Shown: positions 15,132 to 24,222 of the stretch, piece by piece
How the letters are laid out: the number at the start of each line of letters is the position of its first letter
How positions within the stretch are numbered: position 1 is the stretch's first letter
Assembly (NCBI RefSeq): GCF_017377715.1
Contig: NZ_JAFVMF010000003.1
Location: forward strand, 1-64,000
Reading direction: 5' to 3'
Length of the DNA: 64,000 nucleotides
Origin: Acetobacter sacchari
Lineage (GTDB): Bacteria > Pseudomonadota > Alphaproteobacteria > Acetobacterales > Acetobacteraceae
The notes under the pieces: generated by a model
Seen by the model: the letters and a program-made list of their open reading frames with translations, nothing else
What the model was told of the DNA's origin: nothing
The model's database searches: none
Position numbers and translations under genes: made by a program

Positions 15132-16514
15132 TCAGGGAAGCGACTTCTTCGGGTCACGCTTCAACAGACGGCTACCACTGACCGTCGCGGTGATCAGAGC
15201 GCACGATGAAGCCAACGCCAGGCAGAGCATCGACGCCCGTGACGGTAGATACATGAACAGGCAGGCGACGGATGTAGCTCCCAGTGTTTGCCCGCTCAGA
15301 CGTGAAAGAGAGACCATCCCGCTGGCCCCGCCTTCGCGGCCCGCCCTTGCGGAGGCCATCATCGCGCGATTGTTCGGCGGCTGGAATATCCCAAAGCCGG
15401 TTCCTGCGATCAGAATCGTGGCGGCGATCACTAAATTCGGCGCCGTTGGTGGCAGGCAGCACAGAGCGAAGAACCCGACGCCCGTCAGCAATAGGCCGAG
15501 AGAAGAGACAAGTCCCACAGGCAATCTGTCCGCCAACCTGCCCGAGACGGGCGAAGCGATCGTGACGCCGATCGGCCATGCAGTGATCAGCAGGCCCGTC
15601 AGAGACGCACTCTTTGCAAAAACGGTTTCCAGAGTGAACGGGATCGAAATCATGAACAGGTTGGAGGTCAGAAACCCCATCACGCCGACCAGAAAGGCCG
15701 TGCGAAATGGGCCATGCTTTAAAAGATCAGCCGGAAAGATTGGGTCCGGGCGGTCATGCTGTCGGCTCCACAATATGCCGATCGCAAGCGCCCCGAGCAG
15801 GAGCGGTCCGAATCCCGTAAGGCCCAGATGGCCATGGGCGAATTCGTCCAGCCCTAGCGCGATGCCCCCAAGGGCGAGAACAGACAACAGAGCGTGCGGC
15901 GCATCATAGGGTGCAGAGGAACGCGGCGTTTGGGGAAGAGTGAAGGACGCCAGAGCCAATGCGGCGCCTCCAAGGGGCACGTTCAGCCAGAATATCCAGG
16001 GCCAGCTCGTTACGCTCAGAACTGCGGCGCCGATGCTTGGACCGAGCGCCACGCCCACTCCGATCACCAGACCGTTGAGGCCGATGCCCTTGCCCAACTC
16101 CGCCGGCGGGTAAATGAACCGGACAAGCGCCAGATTGACGCTTAGAATGCAGGCGCTGCCCAGTCCCTGCAGAACGCGCGCCAGGGAAATTTCAACAAGC
16201 GTGTGCGACAGCGCGCACAGAACCGACGCGACAATAAAGATGGCGGTGCCGATGCGGCACATGCGTGCGAATCCGACACGTGACCCGAGGGCGGCGAATG
16301 GCAGCAGCGCGACGAGGGATGCGAACTGGTAAGCATTGACCACCCAGATTGAGTCGGATGGCGCGACATGCAGATCGTGACCGATCGTGGGCAACGCCAC
16401 GTTCGCCACCGAGTAATCGAGAACTGCGAGAAGCAGGCCGAGCGCGACGGCGGTCATGGCCGAGGCCCGCGCGAGACCGTAAAGGCCCGGCCCGGGAACA
16501 GTGGGGCTCGTCAT
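15132..16514 (-). CDS. MFS transporter, DHA2-like
   Basis: Inner-membrane drug/proton or metabolite antiporter of the major facilitator superfamily, 460 aa, with about 14 hydrophobic segments as in the EmrB/QacA (DHA2) group. Family marks: LLAVLDYSVANVALPTIGHDL in the first helix, the loop GSRVGFARMCRIG, RVLQGLGSACILSVNLAL, and GVALGPSIGAAVLSVTSWPWIFWLNVPLG (motif C region). It lies 109 bases after the D-2-hydroxyacid dehydrogenase on the same strand and is the likely last gene of the hydantoinase run. It could export a product of that pathway. Confidence 0.88.
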   Translation of the reverse strand: MTSPTVPGPGLYGLARASAMTAVALGLLLAVLDYSVANVALPTIGHDLHVAPSDSIWVVNAYQFASLVALLPFAALGSRVGFARMCRIGTAIFIVASVLCALSHTLVEISLARVLQGLGSACILSVNLALVRFIYPPAELGKGIGLNGLVIGVGVALGPSIGAAVLSVTSWPWIFWLNVPLGGAALALASFTLPQTPRSSAPYDAPHALLSVLALGGIALGLDEFAHGHLGLTGFGPLLLGALAIGILWSRQHDRPDPIFPADLLKHGPFRTAFLVGVMGFLTSNLFMISIPFTLETVFAKSASLTGLLITAWPIGVTIASPVSGRLADRLPVGLVSSLGLLLTGVGFFALCCLPPTAPNLVIAATILIAGTGFGIFQPPNNRAMMASARAGREGGASGMVSLSRLSGQTLGATSVACLFMYLPSRASMLCLALASSCALITATVSGSRLLKRDPKKSLP

Positions 16515-16623
16515 GACGACAGTTTCCGAGGACCTGCGGGGCTCATGCTCCTGTGTGAGGAAAGAGAGATCTGCAGAAGGAGCGGGACTGACATGACGGG
16601 AAGGTTAAGTCCAAAAAGCGCCA

Positions 16624-17574
16624 TCACAACGCGTGCGGCGGGATGCGCCCGGAGAACACGTCGATAATCTGATGGGCGCACATCATGGCGGTCCGCAGAA
16701 GGGCTTCCTCCGTCGCCGCGCCGATATGCGGGGAGAACACGATCCGCTCGCACTGAAGAAGAGGATCGTCAGACCTTGGCGGCTCCTGCTGCAAGACGTC
16801 AAGCCCGGCTCCGGCCAACCGCCCCGATGTGATCGCTGACAGCAAAGCCTGATGGTCCACCGCTGCGCCACGGCTGCTGTTCAGCAGGATCGATCCGGGA
16901 CGCAGGGAGCGGATCGTCTCTTCCGTAATGACCGGGGAGGCATCGCCCGGCCGTTCGGCGGGACGATGCAGGGAGACGACGTCTGACGCGCCCAGCAGGG
17001 TGGGAATGTCCGACACGGGCGTCACGCCATGCTCCGCGAAGACCTCCGTAGGCACACTGGGCGACCATGCCAGCACTTTCATGCCGAAGCCGTTGGCGGC
17101 GATCCGGGCGACTTCGCGGGCGATGGCGCCGAACCCGACCAGACCCAGAGTCTTCCCATACAGCTCCTTGCCGCCAGCGCGATAGCGAAACGCCCAGTCA
17201 TTTGCGCGCACGGCTCGGTCGGCCTCGCCGATACGGCGGGCCACGGCGAGCATGAGCCCGATTGTCAGTTCTGCGACCGACCGGCTGTTTGTGCCGGGTG
17301 CGCGTGTGACCGTTACGCTGCGGGCCTTGGCGGAGTCCACGGCGATCCGGTTTGTGCCGGAGCCATGACAGGCGACGATGCGCAAGGCCGGAGCTGCGGC
17401 CAGAGCTTCCGCGCTGAATCCCAGATCGCGTGTGATGACGGCTTCGGATGAACCGACTTCCGCTATGACGGCGCCCATCGCCATGCTGGATGCGAAGCGA
17501 ATCTCGACTCCCTGATTGCGCAGAAAGTCGACCGCTTTTTCAGCGATGGGTTGGGTAATGAAACACGTCGGCAT
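16624..17574 (-). CDS. D-isomer-specific 2-hydroxyacid dehydrogenase
   Basis: NAD(P)-dependent D-2-hydroxyacid dehydrogenase, 316 aa, related to D-3-phosphoglycerate dehydrogenase and glyoxylate/hydroxypyruvate reductases. The Rossmann motif LGLVGFGAIAREVA is near residue 145. Catalytic Arg is in LLNSSRGAAVD near 235, Glu in VLQQEPPRSDDPLL near 265, and His in VFSPHIGAATEEA near 285. The true substrate cannot be told by eye. It follows the hydantoinase/oxoprolinase subunits with a 41-base gap, which suggests it handles a hydroxy- or keto-acid made by that pathway. Confidence 0.9.
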   Translation of the reverse strand: MPTCFITQPIAEKAVDFLRNQGVEIRFASSMAMGAVIAEVGSSEAVITRDLGFSAEALAAAPALRIVACHGSGTNRIAVDSAKARSVTVTRAPGTNSRSVAELTIGLMLAVARRIGEADRAVRANDWAFRYRAGGKELYGKTLGLVGFGAIAREVARIAANGFGMKVLAWSPSVPTEVFAEHGVTPVSDIPTLLGASDVVSLHRPAERPGDASPVITEETIRSLRPGSILLNSSRGAAVDHQALLSAITSGRLAGAGLDVLQQEPPRSDDPLLQCERIVFSPHIGAATEEALLRTAMMCAHQIIDVFSGRIPPHAL

Positions 17575-17615
17575 ATAAATTGGTGTCCAGATCTACAGAA
17601 AAGCGGATATTGCGT

Positions 17616-19211
17616 TCAGGGCGCGCCGAGGCCGCCGCCGCCGGGCGTCAGCAAATGCAGCCGCTCATCCGACGCGATGACATGTAGCCCTTTCGACGCC
17701 AGTGATCGCCCCTTTGATGTTTTTACGATACCGGCGGCGCCGTCGCTCCCGCCCAGCGCGCCGCGCGGCGGGTGCTTTACGCGATCGAACGCCGCCAGCA
17801 GTTCGAACGGTGCGTCATTTGTTGTGCCGATCTCCATAATCTGTCCGTCGCCGCCACGGGTTTGGCCCGCGCCGCCGCTCCCTTCACGCAGCTCCTTCTT
17901 CCAGAAAATGAGAGGGCACTGGTTTTCGGCGATCTCCACCGGAGTGCCGTGGACGCCGGACGGAAACGCCGTAGCTGATAAGCCATCCAGACCGGGTCGT
18001 GCGCCGGTGCCGCCATTGGTGGTGATCGCCAGAGCGAAGGCTCTGGGTTTCGCATAGCCATCAGGAGACCAGACTCCTCGCACAGCGATGTTCCACAGAC
18101 AGGACGTGCCTTCGGCGGGGACGCGATCCGGCAAGGGCGTGCGCAGGCAGCCAAACACCATGTCGGGCAACATCTGCCCGATGATGTGCCGGGATGAGAC
18201 CGGGGCGGGACGGAGCGCGTTCAGAACCGATCCCGCAGGCGCGTCCACGTGATAGGGCGCGAGCGAACCGGCGTTGTTCGGTACGTCCGGCGAGATGGTG
18301 CAGGCGAGGCCAAACACAGTGTACGCCTTCGTGTAGGCCAGCGGCACGTTGATCCCGCGTGTGACGGCCGGGGGAGAGCCGTCGTAGGAGACGGTTACTC
18401 CGTCGTTGGCGACGGTCAGCGTCGCCTTCAGTTCGAGCGGGGCGTCGTACCCATCCACCGTCATGGCATATGACCAGCACCCTTTCGGAAGTGAGGCGAT
18501 TTTTTCGAGGACGGCCTGACGGGAGCGATCGATGATGTAGTTCGCCAGAGGTTCAATCGTGTCGATGCCGAACTCATCCATCATGTCGCGCAGGGCGACG
18601 GAGCCGGCCTCGTTGCAAGCGACCAGAGAATAGGTGTCGCCTTCCGTGTCCACTGGCAGGCGTGTGTTGGCGCGGATCATGGCCATCAACGTCTCGTTCA
18701 CCGTGCCCTGATCGACCAGCTTGAGCATGGGGATCGACAGACCTTCCATGAACACGTCGGTGGCGTCGGGGCCATTGCCCAGACCGCCGATGTCCATCAA
18801 ATGACCTGTGCAGGAAAACAGCGCCACCAGCTTTCCGCGATAAAAGGTGGGCGTGGTGATGACGAAATCGTTCAGATGTCCAGTGCCCATCCACGGATCG
18901 TTGGTGATGTAAGCGTCGCCTTCCTTCATCGTCTCAACAGGAAAGTGACGCAAAAAATGGCTGACCGATTCCGCCATGGAATTCACATGGCCCGGCGTGC
19001 CGGTGACGGCCTGCGCCACCATGCGGCCCTGCGTATCGAAGACGCCGGCAGAAATGTCCTCGCACTCGCGCACGATCGGGCTGAAGGCGGTGCGGATCAG
19101 GATGCGCGCCTGTTCCCCTACGACGGAAATCAGGCGATTCCACATGATCTGGAACCGGATCTCCTGTTGCGCGTCCGTTGGTGCGCCGGTGTGGGAGGCG
19201 TTCGTCGTCAT
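17616..19211 (-). CDS. Hydantoinase B/oxoprolinase family protein (subunit B)
   Basis: Hydantoinase_B family subunit, 531 aa, the partner of HyuA-type subunits in ATP-dependent ring-opening or carboxylation of hydantoins, 5-oxoproline, lactams or acetone/acetophenone. Family segments: SVVGEQARILIRTAFSPIVRECEDISAGVFD near the N-terminus, GDAYITNDPWMGTGHLNDFVITTPTF, MLPDMVFGCLRTPLPDRVPAEG, and the Gly-rich end HLLTPGGGGLGAP. The start overlaps the stop of subunit A by 4 bases (ATGA), implying coupled translation of a heteromeric enzyme. The substrate is not determined by sequence. Confidence 0.92.
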   Translation of the reverse strand: MTTNASHTGAPTDAQQEIRFQIMWNRLISVVGEQARILIRTAFSPIVRECEDISAGVFDTQGRMVAQAVTGTPGHVNSMAESVSHFLRHFPVETMKEGDAYITNDPWMGTGHLNDFVITTPTFYRGKLVALFSCTGHLMDIGGLGNGPDATDVFMEGLSIPMLKLVDQGTVNETLMAMIRANTRLPVDTEGDTYSLVACNEAGSVALRDMMDEFGIDTIEPLANYIIDRSRQAVLEKIASLPKGCWSYAMTVDGYDAPLELKATLTVANDGVTVSYDGSPPAVTRGINVPLAYTKAYTVFGLACTISPDVPNNAGSLAPYHVDAPAGSVLNALRPAPVSSRHIIGQMLPDMVFGCLRTPLPDRVPAEGTSCLWNIAVRGVWSPDGYAKPRAFALAITTNGGTGARPGLDGLSATAFPSGVHGTPVEIAENQCPLIFWKKELREGSGGAGQTRGGDGQIMEIGTTNDAPFELLAAFDRVKHPPRGALGGSDGAAGIVKTSKGRSLASKGLHVIASDERLHLLTPGGGGLGAP

Positions 19212-21301
19212 GCCGCAGATTCTTTCATGGTCAGGACAATGTTGCCGCTGCCGTCGATATGCGCGTCATATCGGGCGGACACGTAGGTTGTTGTTTCGTC
19301 CTCGCGGATCAGTGCAGGACCGCTCAGGGCGTCGCCGGGGTGCATGGTCTTGCGATAATGGACCGGCAGATCGACGACCGTGCCGATGTCGCCGGAGAAG
19401 AAATCACAGCGTTCGTCGGGTTGGGTCTGTTGTAGTGGCGGCGTGGGCGCATAAGGCTCCGGCGTCTCAACAGGCGCCGAAATAGTGACGGACCAGTTCA
19501 TCACCTCGACAGCAGCCCCCGGAATGGCGCGTGAGAACTGGCGCGCATAATCCTGTTCGAAGGCCGCACGGAGGGCGGCGACATCGGAGAATTCATCGTC
19601 ACCGTCCGGCAGGCGCACAGTGATCTCATGACCCTGCCCGACGTAACGCATGAACGCGTTACGTTCGACGCGAAGAGCGTCCCGGCGAGAGTCCTGCGCC
19701 AACACAGCCATGATGGAGTCCGCCATGTCGCCAAGCAATGCGGAAATGGCCGCCACATCGAAACTATCGTCAATGCGCATCGGGTAAGAGCGGACGATCT
19801 CAAAGGCCAGAGGCGCGGCGAGAAAGCCGACAGCTGAACCAACGCCTGCGTTGGACGGGATCACGAGGCGACGCACGCCCAGCTTTTCCGCCACCCGAGC
19901 GGCGTGGAGGGGGGCTGCGCCGCCGAAGGCGATCATCGTGTGTTCCGCGATGGCGACGCCTCGCTCCACGGCGTGAACGCGCGCGGCGCTGGCCATGTTT
20001 TCGCACACCATCTCGTAAACCGCGTGGGCCGCCATTTCCGCTGTCAGGCCAAGCGGTTCGCCAATATCCGAGAGCAGCGCCTGCTTCGCGAGTTCGGGGC
20101 GCAACGTCATGCTGCCTCCCGCGAAGCCTTCCGGGCGCAGCAGACCAAGCGCGATATCGGCGTCCGTAACGGCGGGCCGCGCGCCGCCGAGGCCGTAGCA
20201 GGCGGGTCCGGGAACTGAAGATGCGCTTTCCGGTCCGACCGTCACCCGCTTCATCGCGTCGAGATGCGCGATGGAGCCGCCGCCCGCCCCGATTTCGACC
20301 ATTTCAATGACGGGAATACGCAACGGCAGGCCAGACCCCTTCATAAAGCGTGTCGTGCGATCAACCTCAAAGGTGCGCGACGAGGTGGGGCGAAAATGTT
20401 CGACAAGGCAGACCTTGGCCGTCGTGCCGCCCATATCGAAGGACAACACATGAGAGTCGTTCATCTTCTGCGCGCATTGCGCGGCAAAGATCGCGCCACC
20501 CGCCGGGCCGGACTCCACCAGGCGCACGGGAAACTGACTGGCGGTCTCAAGGGAGGTCAGCGCCCCGCTCGACGTGACGAGATAGAGCGCGCCTTTAAAA
20601 CCGTCTCGGGACAAGCCGTTGCGCAGACGACCCAGATAGCCCGCCATCAAAGGTTGTACATAAGCATTGGCGACCGTCGTGGAGGTGCGCTCGTACTCGC
20701 GAACTTCCGGGCAAACTTCGCTGGAAATCGATATGGTGGCATGAGGAAGAGCTGCTGAAAGAATATCGCGCGCACGCGTTTCGTGCGAGTGGTTGGCGTA
20801 TGAGTGGAGGAAAGCGATGGCGATGCTTTCGATCCCGATTTTTCGAAGCTCGTCAGCGATCTTTAGCAATTCCCTCTCATCAAGAGGTTTTCTGATCTGT
20901 CCGCGGGCGTCCATGCGCTCTGGCGCCGTGAAGCGCAGGGCGCGGGGCACGAGCGGCGCAGGCTTTCGAAGCATCAGATCATATTGGTTAAAGCGACTCT
21001 CCGTGCCGATTTCGATTACGTCACGAAATCCCTCCGTGCCGATGAGAGCTGTTTTGGCGCCCCGTCTTTCGATGATCGCGTTTGTCGCAAGGGTCGTGCC
21101 GTGAACGAATTCGTCGACGTCCGACAGATTGGTTCGGGCGTCCTGCAACGCCAACGCGGCGCCGTTCATCACGCCTTCCTCCGGAGCGGACGGCGTCGTC
21201 AGCACTTTGCGCGTATAGCGCCCGTCTGGAGTGTCGAGCACCACGTCGGTGAATGTGCCGCCGATATCGACGGCGAGGCGAATGGCGGTTCTGTCAGTCA
21301 T
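19208..21301 (-). CDS. Hydantoinase A/oxoprolinase family protein (subunit A)
   Basis: HyuA-type subunit with an actin/ASKHA ATPase fold, 697 aa from the ATG at 21301; an in-frame ATG at 21346 adds 15 residues unrelated to the family. The N-terminus RLAVDIGGTFTDVVLD is the phosphate-1 motif; GTTLATNAIIERRGAKTALI, SFDMGGTTAKVCLVE and the GAGGGSIAHLD block are also typical. The family splits into N-methylhydantoinase, 5-oxoprolinase, acetone carboxylase and lactam hydrolase (OplA/CapA) types. With subunit B it forms an ATP-dependent enzyme for a cyclic amide or related compound. It is divergent from the winged-helix regulator, 81 bases away. Confidence 0.92.
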   Translation of the reverse strand: MTDRTAIRLAVDIGGTFTDVVLDTPDGRYTRKVLTTPSAPEEGVMNGAALALQDARTNLSDVDEFVHGTTLATNAIIERRGAKTALIGTEGFRDVIEIGTESRFNQYDLMLRKPAPLVPRALRFTAPERMDARGQIRKPLDERELLKIADELRKIGIESIAIAFLHSYANHSHETRARDILSAALPHATISISSEVCPEVREYERTSTTVANAYVQPLMAGYLGRLRNGLSRDGFKGALYLVTSSGALTSLETASQFPVRLVESGPAGGAIFAAQCAQKMNDSHVLSFDMGGTTAKVCLVEHFRPTSSRTFEVDRTTRFMKGSGLPLRIPVIEMVEIGAGGGSIAHLDAMKRVTVGPESASSVPGPACYGLGGARPAVTDADIALGLLRPEGFAGGSMTLRPELAKQALLSDIGEPLGLTAEMAAHAVYEMVCENMASAARVHAVERGVAIAEHTMIAFGGAAPLHAARVAEKLGVRRLVIPSNAGVGSAVGFLAAPLAFEIVRSYPMRIDDSFDVAAISALLGDMADSIMAVLAQDSRRDALRVERNAFMRYVGQGHEITVRLPDGDDEFSDVAALRAAFEQDYARQFSRAIPGAAVEVMNWSVTISAPVETPEPYAPTPPLQQTQPDERCDFFSGDIGTVVDLPVHYRKTMHPGDALSGPALIREDETTTYVSARYDAHIDGSGNIVLTMKESAA

Positions 21302-21382
21302 GATGTTCGTCGATGTCCTGAAAGATGTTAAGCTTGCTCGCGGCATGCGCTACGGCGCACAGGAAGCCGGAGGGGGTAAGCA

Positions 21383-21961
21383 ATGGCTCTACGAGGGCGC
21401 GGAAAAGGGGAAGTTGGCGAAATGGACGGAGGCGCGAACGCCCGAGAGCAGGAGAGGCGGCCGTTCATTGTCTCGTCCTCGCATCTTGCGACGCCTGGGA
21501 GCGAGGACCTGAGCGAATTCGAATTTTCTCTGACGGTCGCCAATAATGCTTTTCAGCATTGGATCGTCCGCTGCATGGCGGCGGCGGGCTTGCCGGAACT
21601 GTCGGCGATCGAGACGCTGATCCTGCATCACGTCAACCATCGTGCGAAGGAAAAGAGTATTCCAGACCTGATGTTCGCGCTGAATATCTCCGAACGACAT
21701 TATCTGAATTACGCCATGAAGAAGCTCGACGCGCGCGGACTGATCGAACGACGCAAGCAGGGCAAGGAGGTTTTTGTTCGGACGTCGGTTGCGGGCGCCG
21801 GGTACTGTGCGGATTACGCCCGTCTTAGAAACGCCTGCCTGCTGGAACTGATCCCGGATGATCGTCGGGTCGGCGGTACGGTCATCGCAGAAGTCGCAAA
21901 AGCGTTGCGCATTCTCAATGGATTTTATGAGCAGGCGTCGAGATCCGTGTCGTCTCTCTAA
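21383..21961 (+). CDS. Winged-helix transcriptional regulator (MarR-like, COG5631 type)
   Basis: Predicted DNA-binding regulator of 192 aa. A GGAGGGGG ribosome site lies just before the ATG at 21383; an ATG at 21422 would also give a good protein. The core from about residue 45 (EFSLTVANNAFQHWIVRCM, then SAIETLILHHVNHRAKEKSI and ISERHYLNYAMKKLDARGLI) is a winged helix of the predicted MarR-like group often found beside catabolic operons. It is divergent from hyuA-like and converges on the lactam operon, ending 17 bases from its last gene. It may sense a cyclic amide and control one or both operons; this is inference. Confidence 0.8.
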   Translation: MALRGRGKGEVGEMDGGANAREQERRPFIVSSSHLATPGSEDLSEFEFSLTVANNAFQHWIVRCMAAAGLPELSAIETLILHHVNHRAKEKSIPDLMFALNISERHYLNYAMKKLDARGLIERRKQGKEVFVRTSVAGAGYCADYARLRNACLLELIPDDRRVGGTVIAEVAKALRILNGFYEQASRSVSSL

Positions 21962-21968
21962 TCGTGAT

Positions 21969-22002
21969 ATCCGACCTGTCATGATGTGATCACAGGTCGG
22001 AT
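21969..22002. terminator. Hairpin between convergent genes
   Basis: ATCCGACCTGT at 21969-21979 pairs perfectly with ACAGGTCGGAT at 21992-22002 (11 bp, 12-base loop). It overlaps the last codons and stop of the biotinyl-like gene and lies just after the regulator's stop, so it can serve both strands. T runs are absent. Confidence 0.55.
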
Positions 22003-22413
22003 GCGGAAAACTGCTTCCTGATACCCTATCGGCGTACCGTCGCGCACAAGCTCCTCGGTGATGAGTCCATCCGTCGGCGCCCGGATCGCAAGCCGCAATG
22101 GTCCGACACACACGAAGCCGACCACATCATTTCGCATGACGGAATCCCCGATACTTTTTCCTGCGCTTGCGAAGAGTCCAAGCTCTGGACTTTTTACAAA
22201 AACATCGAATTCGGCCTCTGGATGAGCATTGCCCGTGTCAGGCGATGTATCCAGCGGAATATCAGGGCTTTCGGCCTCCAGCACGACAGACAGGAACGTG
22301 TCTTCGTTTTCAAATTCGAACACGCCTGCGCCATGACGACGCATGGCTGCGACGAGGCTTTCAAGAAAATCACCCGCGATCGGATCTTCGGTCTCGTCTT
22401 TCTGTTGCCTCAT
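21979..22413 (-). CDS. Biotin-carrier-like protein without biotin lysine
   Basis: 144-aa protein with the sequence pattern of the biotinyl/lipoyl domain in its second half (VFVKSPELGLFASAGKSIGD, then VVGFVCVGPLRLAIRAPTDG and LITEELVRDGTPIGYQEAVF). Where carriers have the E-A/V-M-K-M/T hairpin with the modified Lys, this protein has VGFVCVGPLRLAI (98-110) with no Lys in the region. The N-terminal half (FLESLVAAMRRHG) resembles the helical start of AccB proteins. The gene overlaps the biotin carboxylase by 4 bases, so it is made together with it. It may be a structural or regulatory subunit of the carboxylase; it should not be biotinylated. Confidence 0.8.
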   Translation of the reverse strand: MRQQKDETEDPIAGDFLESLVAAMRRHGAGVFEFENEDTFLSVVLEAESPDIPLDTSPDTGNAHPEAEFDVFVKSPELGLFASAGKSIGDSVMRNDVVGFVCVGPLRLAIRAPTDGLITEELVRDGTPIGYQEAVFRIRPVITS

Positions 22414-23765
22414 GACTGCTCTCCCGTGCGGCGTCGGTCGAGAGTATGAACGGTGAAAATGCCAGCTCGAAAATCCGGATCATTCAGAAGACGCACTTGC
22501 CGCGATGCAGTCGTCGGGACGCCGTCGATTTGCAACTCTTCAAGCGCTGTCGACATTCGGCGGATCGCGTCGTTCCGGTCGGAACCATGGACTATGAGTT
22601 TGGCGATCAGAGAATCATAATGCGGCGGGATGGCGTATCCGTCGTAGATGTGGGTATCCACCCGGACGCCGGGACCGCCAGGTGCACGCCATTTTTTTAT
22701 GGTCCCCGGCGCGGGCGCGAAATTTTCCGGATCTTCCGCGTTGATACGACACTCTAGCGCGTGGCCGTTTGTTCTGACGTCGGCCTGTGTGAACGACAGG
22801 GGCGCGCCGGTCGCGATCATGATTTGCTCACGCACGATGTCTACGCCGGACGTCATCTCCGTCACAGGATGTTCGACCTGCAGACGCGTATTCATCTCGA
22901 TAAAGTTGAAATTTCCGTCTTCATAAAGAAATTCGAACGTGCCCGCGCCTGTGTATCCGATGCGGGCGGCAGCGTCCGCGCACGCCAAGCCAAGATCTGA
23001 AATCCGATACTCAGGAATGCCGGGCGGAGGCGCTTCTTCAATCAACTTCTGATGACGCCTCTGCACCGAGCAGTCACGGGCGCCCAGCCATACAGCATTT
23101 CCGTGAGCGTCCGCGAGAATCTGGATTTCCACATGGCGCGGTTCACGCAAAAATCGCTCTACATAAACATCAGCATTTCCAAATGCGAGACCGGATTCTT
23201 TACGAGCGCTCTCAACGGCGTCGAGTAATTCTTCAGCTTTCATGACGACGCGCATGCCCCTTCCGCCACCGCCGCCAGCCGCCTTCACGATGAGCGGATA
23301 TCCGATCGCATCGCATATCGTTCGGATTTCGTCGGGATCGAGAGGTAACGCGGCATCTGAGCCGGGCAGACAAGGCACGCCGTTGGCCTTCATGGCGCGC
23401 CGGGCGCTGATTTTGTCGCCCATAAGGCGCATGACGGATGAAGCAGGACCAATCAGGATCAGTCCTGCCCGTTCGACGGCTTTGGCAAAATCCGGATTTT
23501 CCGAAAGGAAGCCATAACCTGGATGAATTGCGTCCGCTCCCGTCAAGGTCGCTGCGCGAAGTATGCGCTCGCCGTCGAGATAACTATGCGTAGCTGCCGC
23601 TGGGCCGATGCAGATGGCGTGATCAACCAGTCTCAAATGCGCCAATCCGGCGTCGGCCTCGGAATAGACGCCCACTGTGCGCAGTCCAAGAAGCTTGCAC
23701 GCGCGCACGATACGCAACGCGATCTCGCCCCGGTTGGCGATGAGGACCGTCCTGATATCAGGCAT
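22410..23765 (-). CDS. Biotin carboxylase subunit (AccC-like)
   Basis: ATP-dependent biotin carboxylase, 451 aa from the ATG at 23765, which overlaps the upstream carrier gene by 8 bases. It carboxylates the biotin carried by the neighbouring BCCP. Motifs: VLIANRGEIALRIVRACKLLG at the N-terminus, PGYGFLSENPDFA, the ATP-grasp glycine loop KAAGGGGGRGMR near 165, RDCSVQRRHQKLIEEAP near 240, and EMNTRLQVEHPVTEM near 295. All catalytic residues appear intact. Its place inside a PxpBCA operon, and away from any accA or accD, argues for a dedicated carboxylase and not fatty acid synthesis. Confidence 0.92.
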   Translation of the reverse strand: MPDIRTVLIANRGEIALRIVRACKLLGLRTVGVYSEADAGLAHLRLVDHAICIGPAAATHSYLDGERILRAATLTGADAIHPGYGFLSENPDFAKAVERAGLILIGPASSVMRLMGDKISARRAMKANGVPCLPGSDAALPLDPDEIRTICDAIGYPLIVKAAGGGGGRGMRVVMKAEELLDAVESARKESGLAFGNADVYVERFLREPRHVEIQILADAHGNAVWLGARDCSVQRRHQKLIEEAPPPGIPEYRISDLGLACADAAARIGYTGAGTFEFLYEDGNFNFIEMNTRLQVEHPVTEMTSGVDIVREQIMIATGAPLSFTQADVRTNGHALECRINAEDPENFAPAPGTIKKWRAPGGPGVRVDTHIYDGYAIPPHYDSLIAKLIVHGSDRNDAIRRMSTALEELQIDGVPTTASRQVRLLNDPDFRAGIFTVHTLDRRRTGEQS

Positions 23766-24204
23766 CAACCGTCTCCACTGCAAACAGTGGATCGCCCGGT
23801 TCTACGGCCTGTCCGTCTTCGGCTATGATTTCGACGATCTTGCACGGGAACTCGGCCCCGACCCGAGAAAGGGTTTTCATGACTTCGAGAATGTAGAGCG
23901 TCTGCCCTTCTTGCACTGCTGCGCCAACGTCAACGAAAGGGGGTTGCCCTGGTCCTGCGGCCCGGTAGAAGACGCCATGCATGGACGATGACACGATACG
24001 GGTCGAGGGTCCGCCCGCTGACGTTTTTGTAGAAACAGGCGAAGATATGTGTCCAGTCTGGGGGGCGACGGAAGCAACGCCTGATGCGACCGCCTGACGA
24101 ACGATGCGGTAACGCTCTGCGGCGTGTCTGACTTCCAGTTCCGCCACGCCAAGCTTTTGCATGCGCTCCATCAGGGCTTCGGCGCGATTTAAATCGATCG
24201 TCAT
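23758..24204 (-). CDS. Biotin carboxyl carrier protein (AccB-like)
   Basis: 148 aa from the ATG at 24204; an in-frame ATG at 24222 adds six residues. Its layout is that of AccB: an N-terminal helical segment (ALMERMQKLGVAELEVRHAAERYRI), a Ser/Pro/Ala-rich linker, and a C-terminal biotinyl domain from about residue 75. The biotin site is YILEVMKTLSRV, with the modified Lys at residue 110 (116 from the longer start). It follows PxpA directly and precedes biotin carboxylase, so it should carry carboxybiotin to the PxpB/PxpC pair. Confidence 0.9.
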   Translation of the reverse strand: MTIDLNRAEALMERMQKLGVAELEVRHAAERYRIVRQAVASGVASVAPQTGHISSPVSTKTSAGGPSTRIVSSSMHGVFYRAAGPGQPPFVDVGAAVQEGQTLYILEVMKTLSRVGAEFPCKIVEIIAEDGQAVEPGDPLFAVETVDA

Positions 24205-24222
24205 CGACGTCGCATCTTCCAC

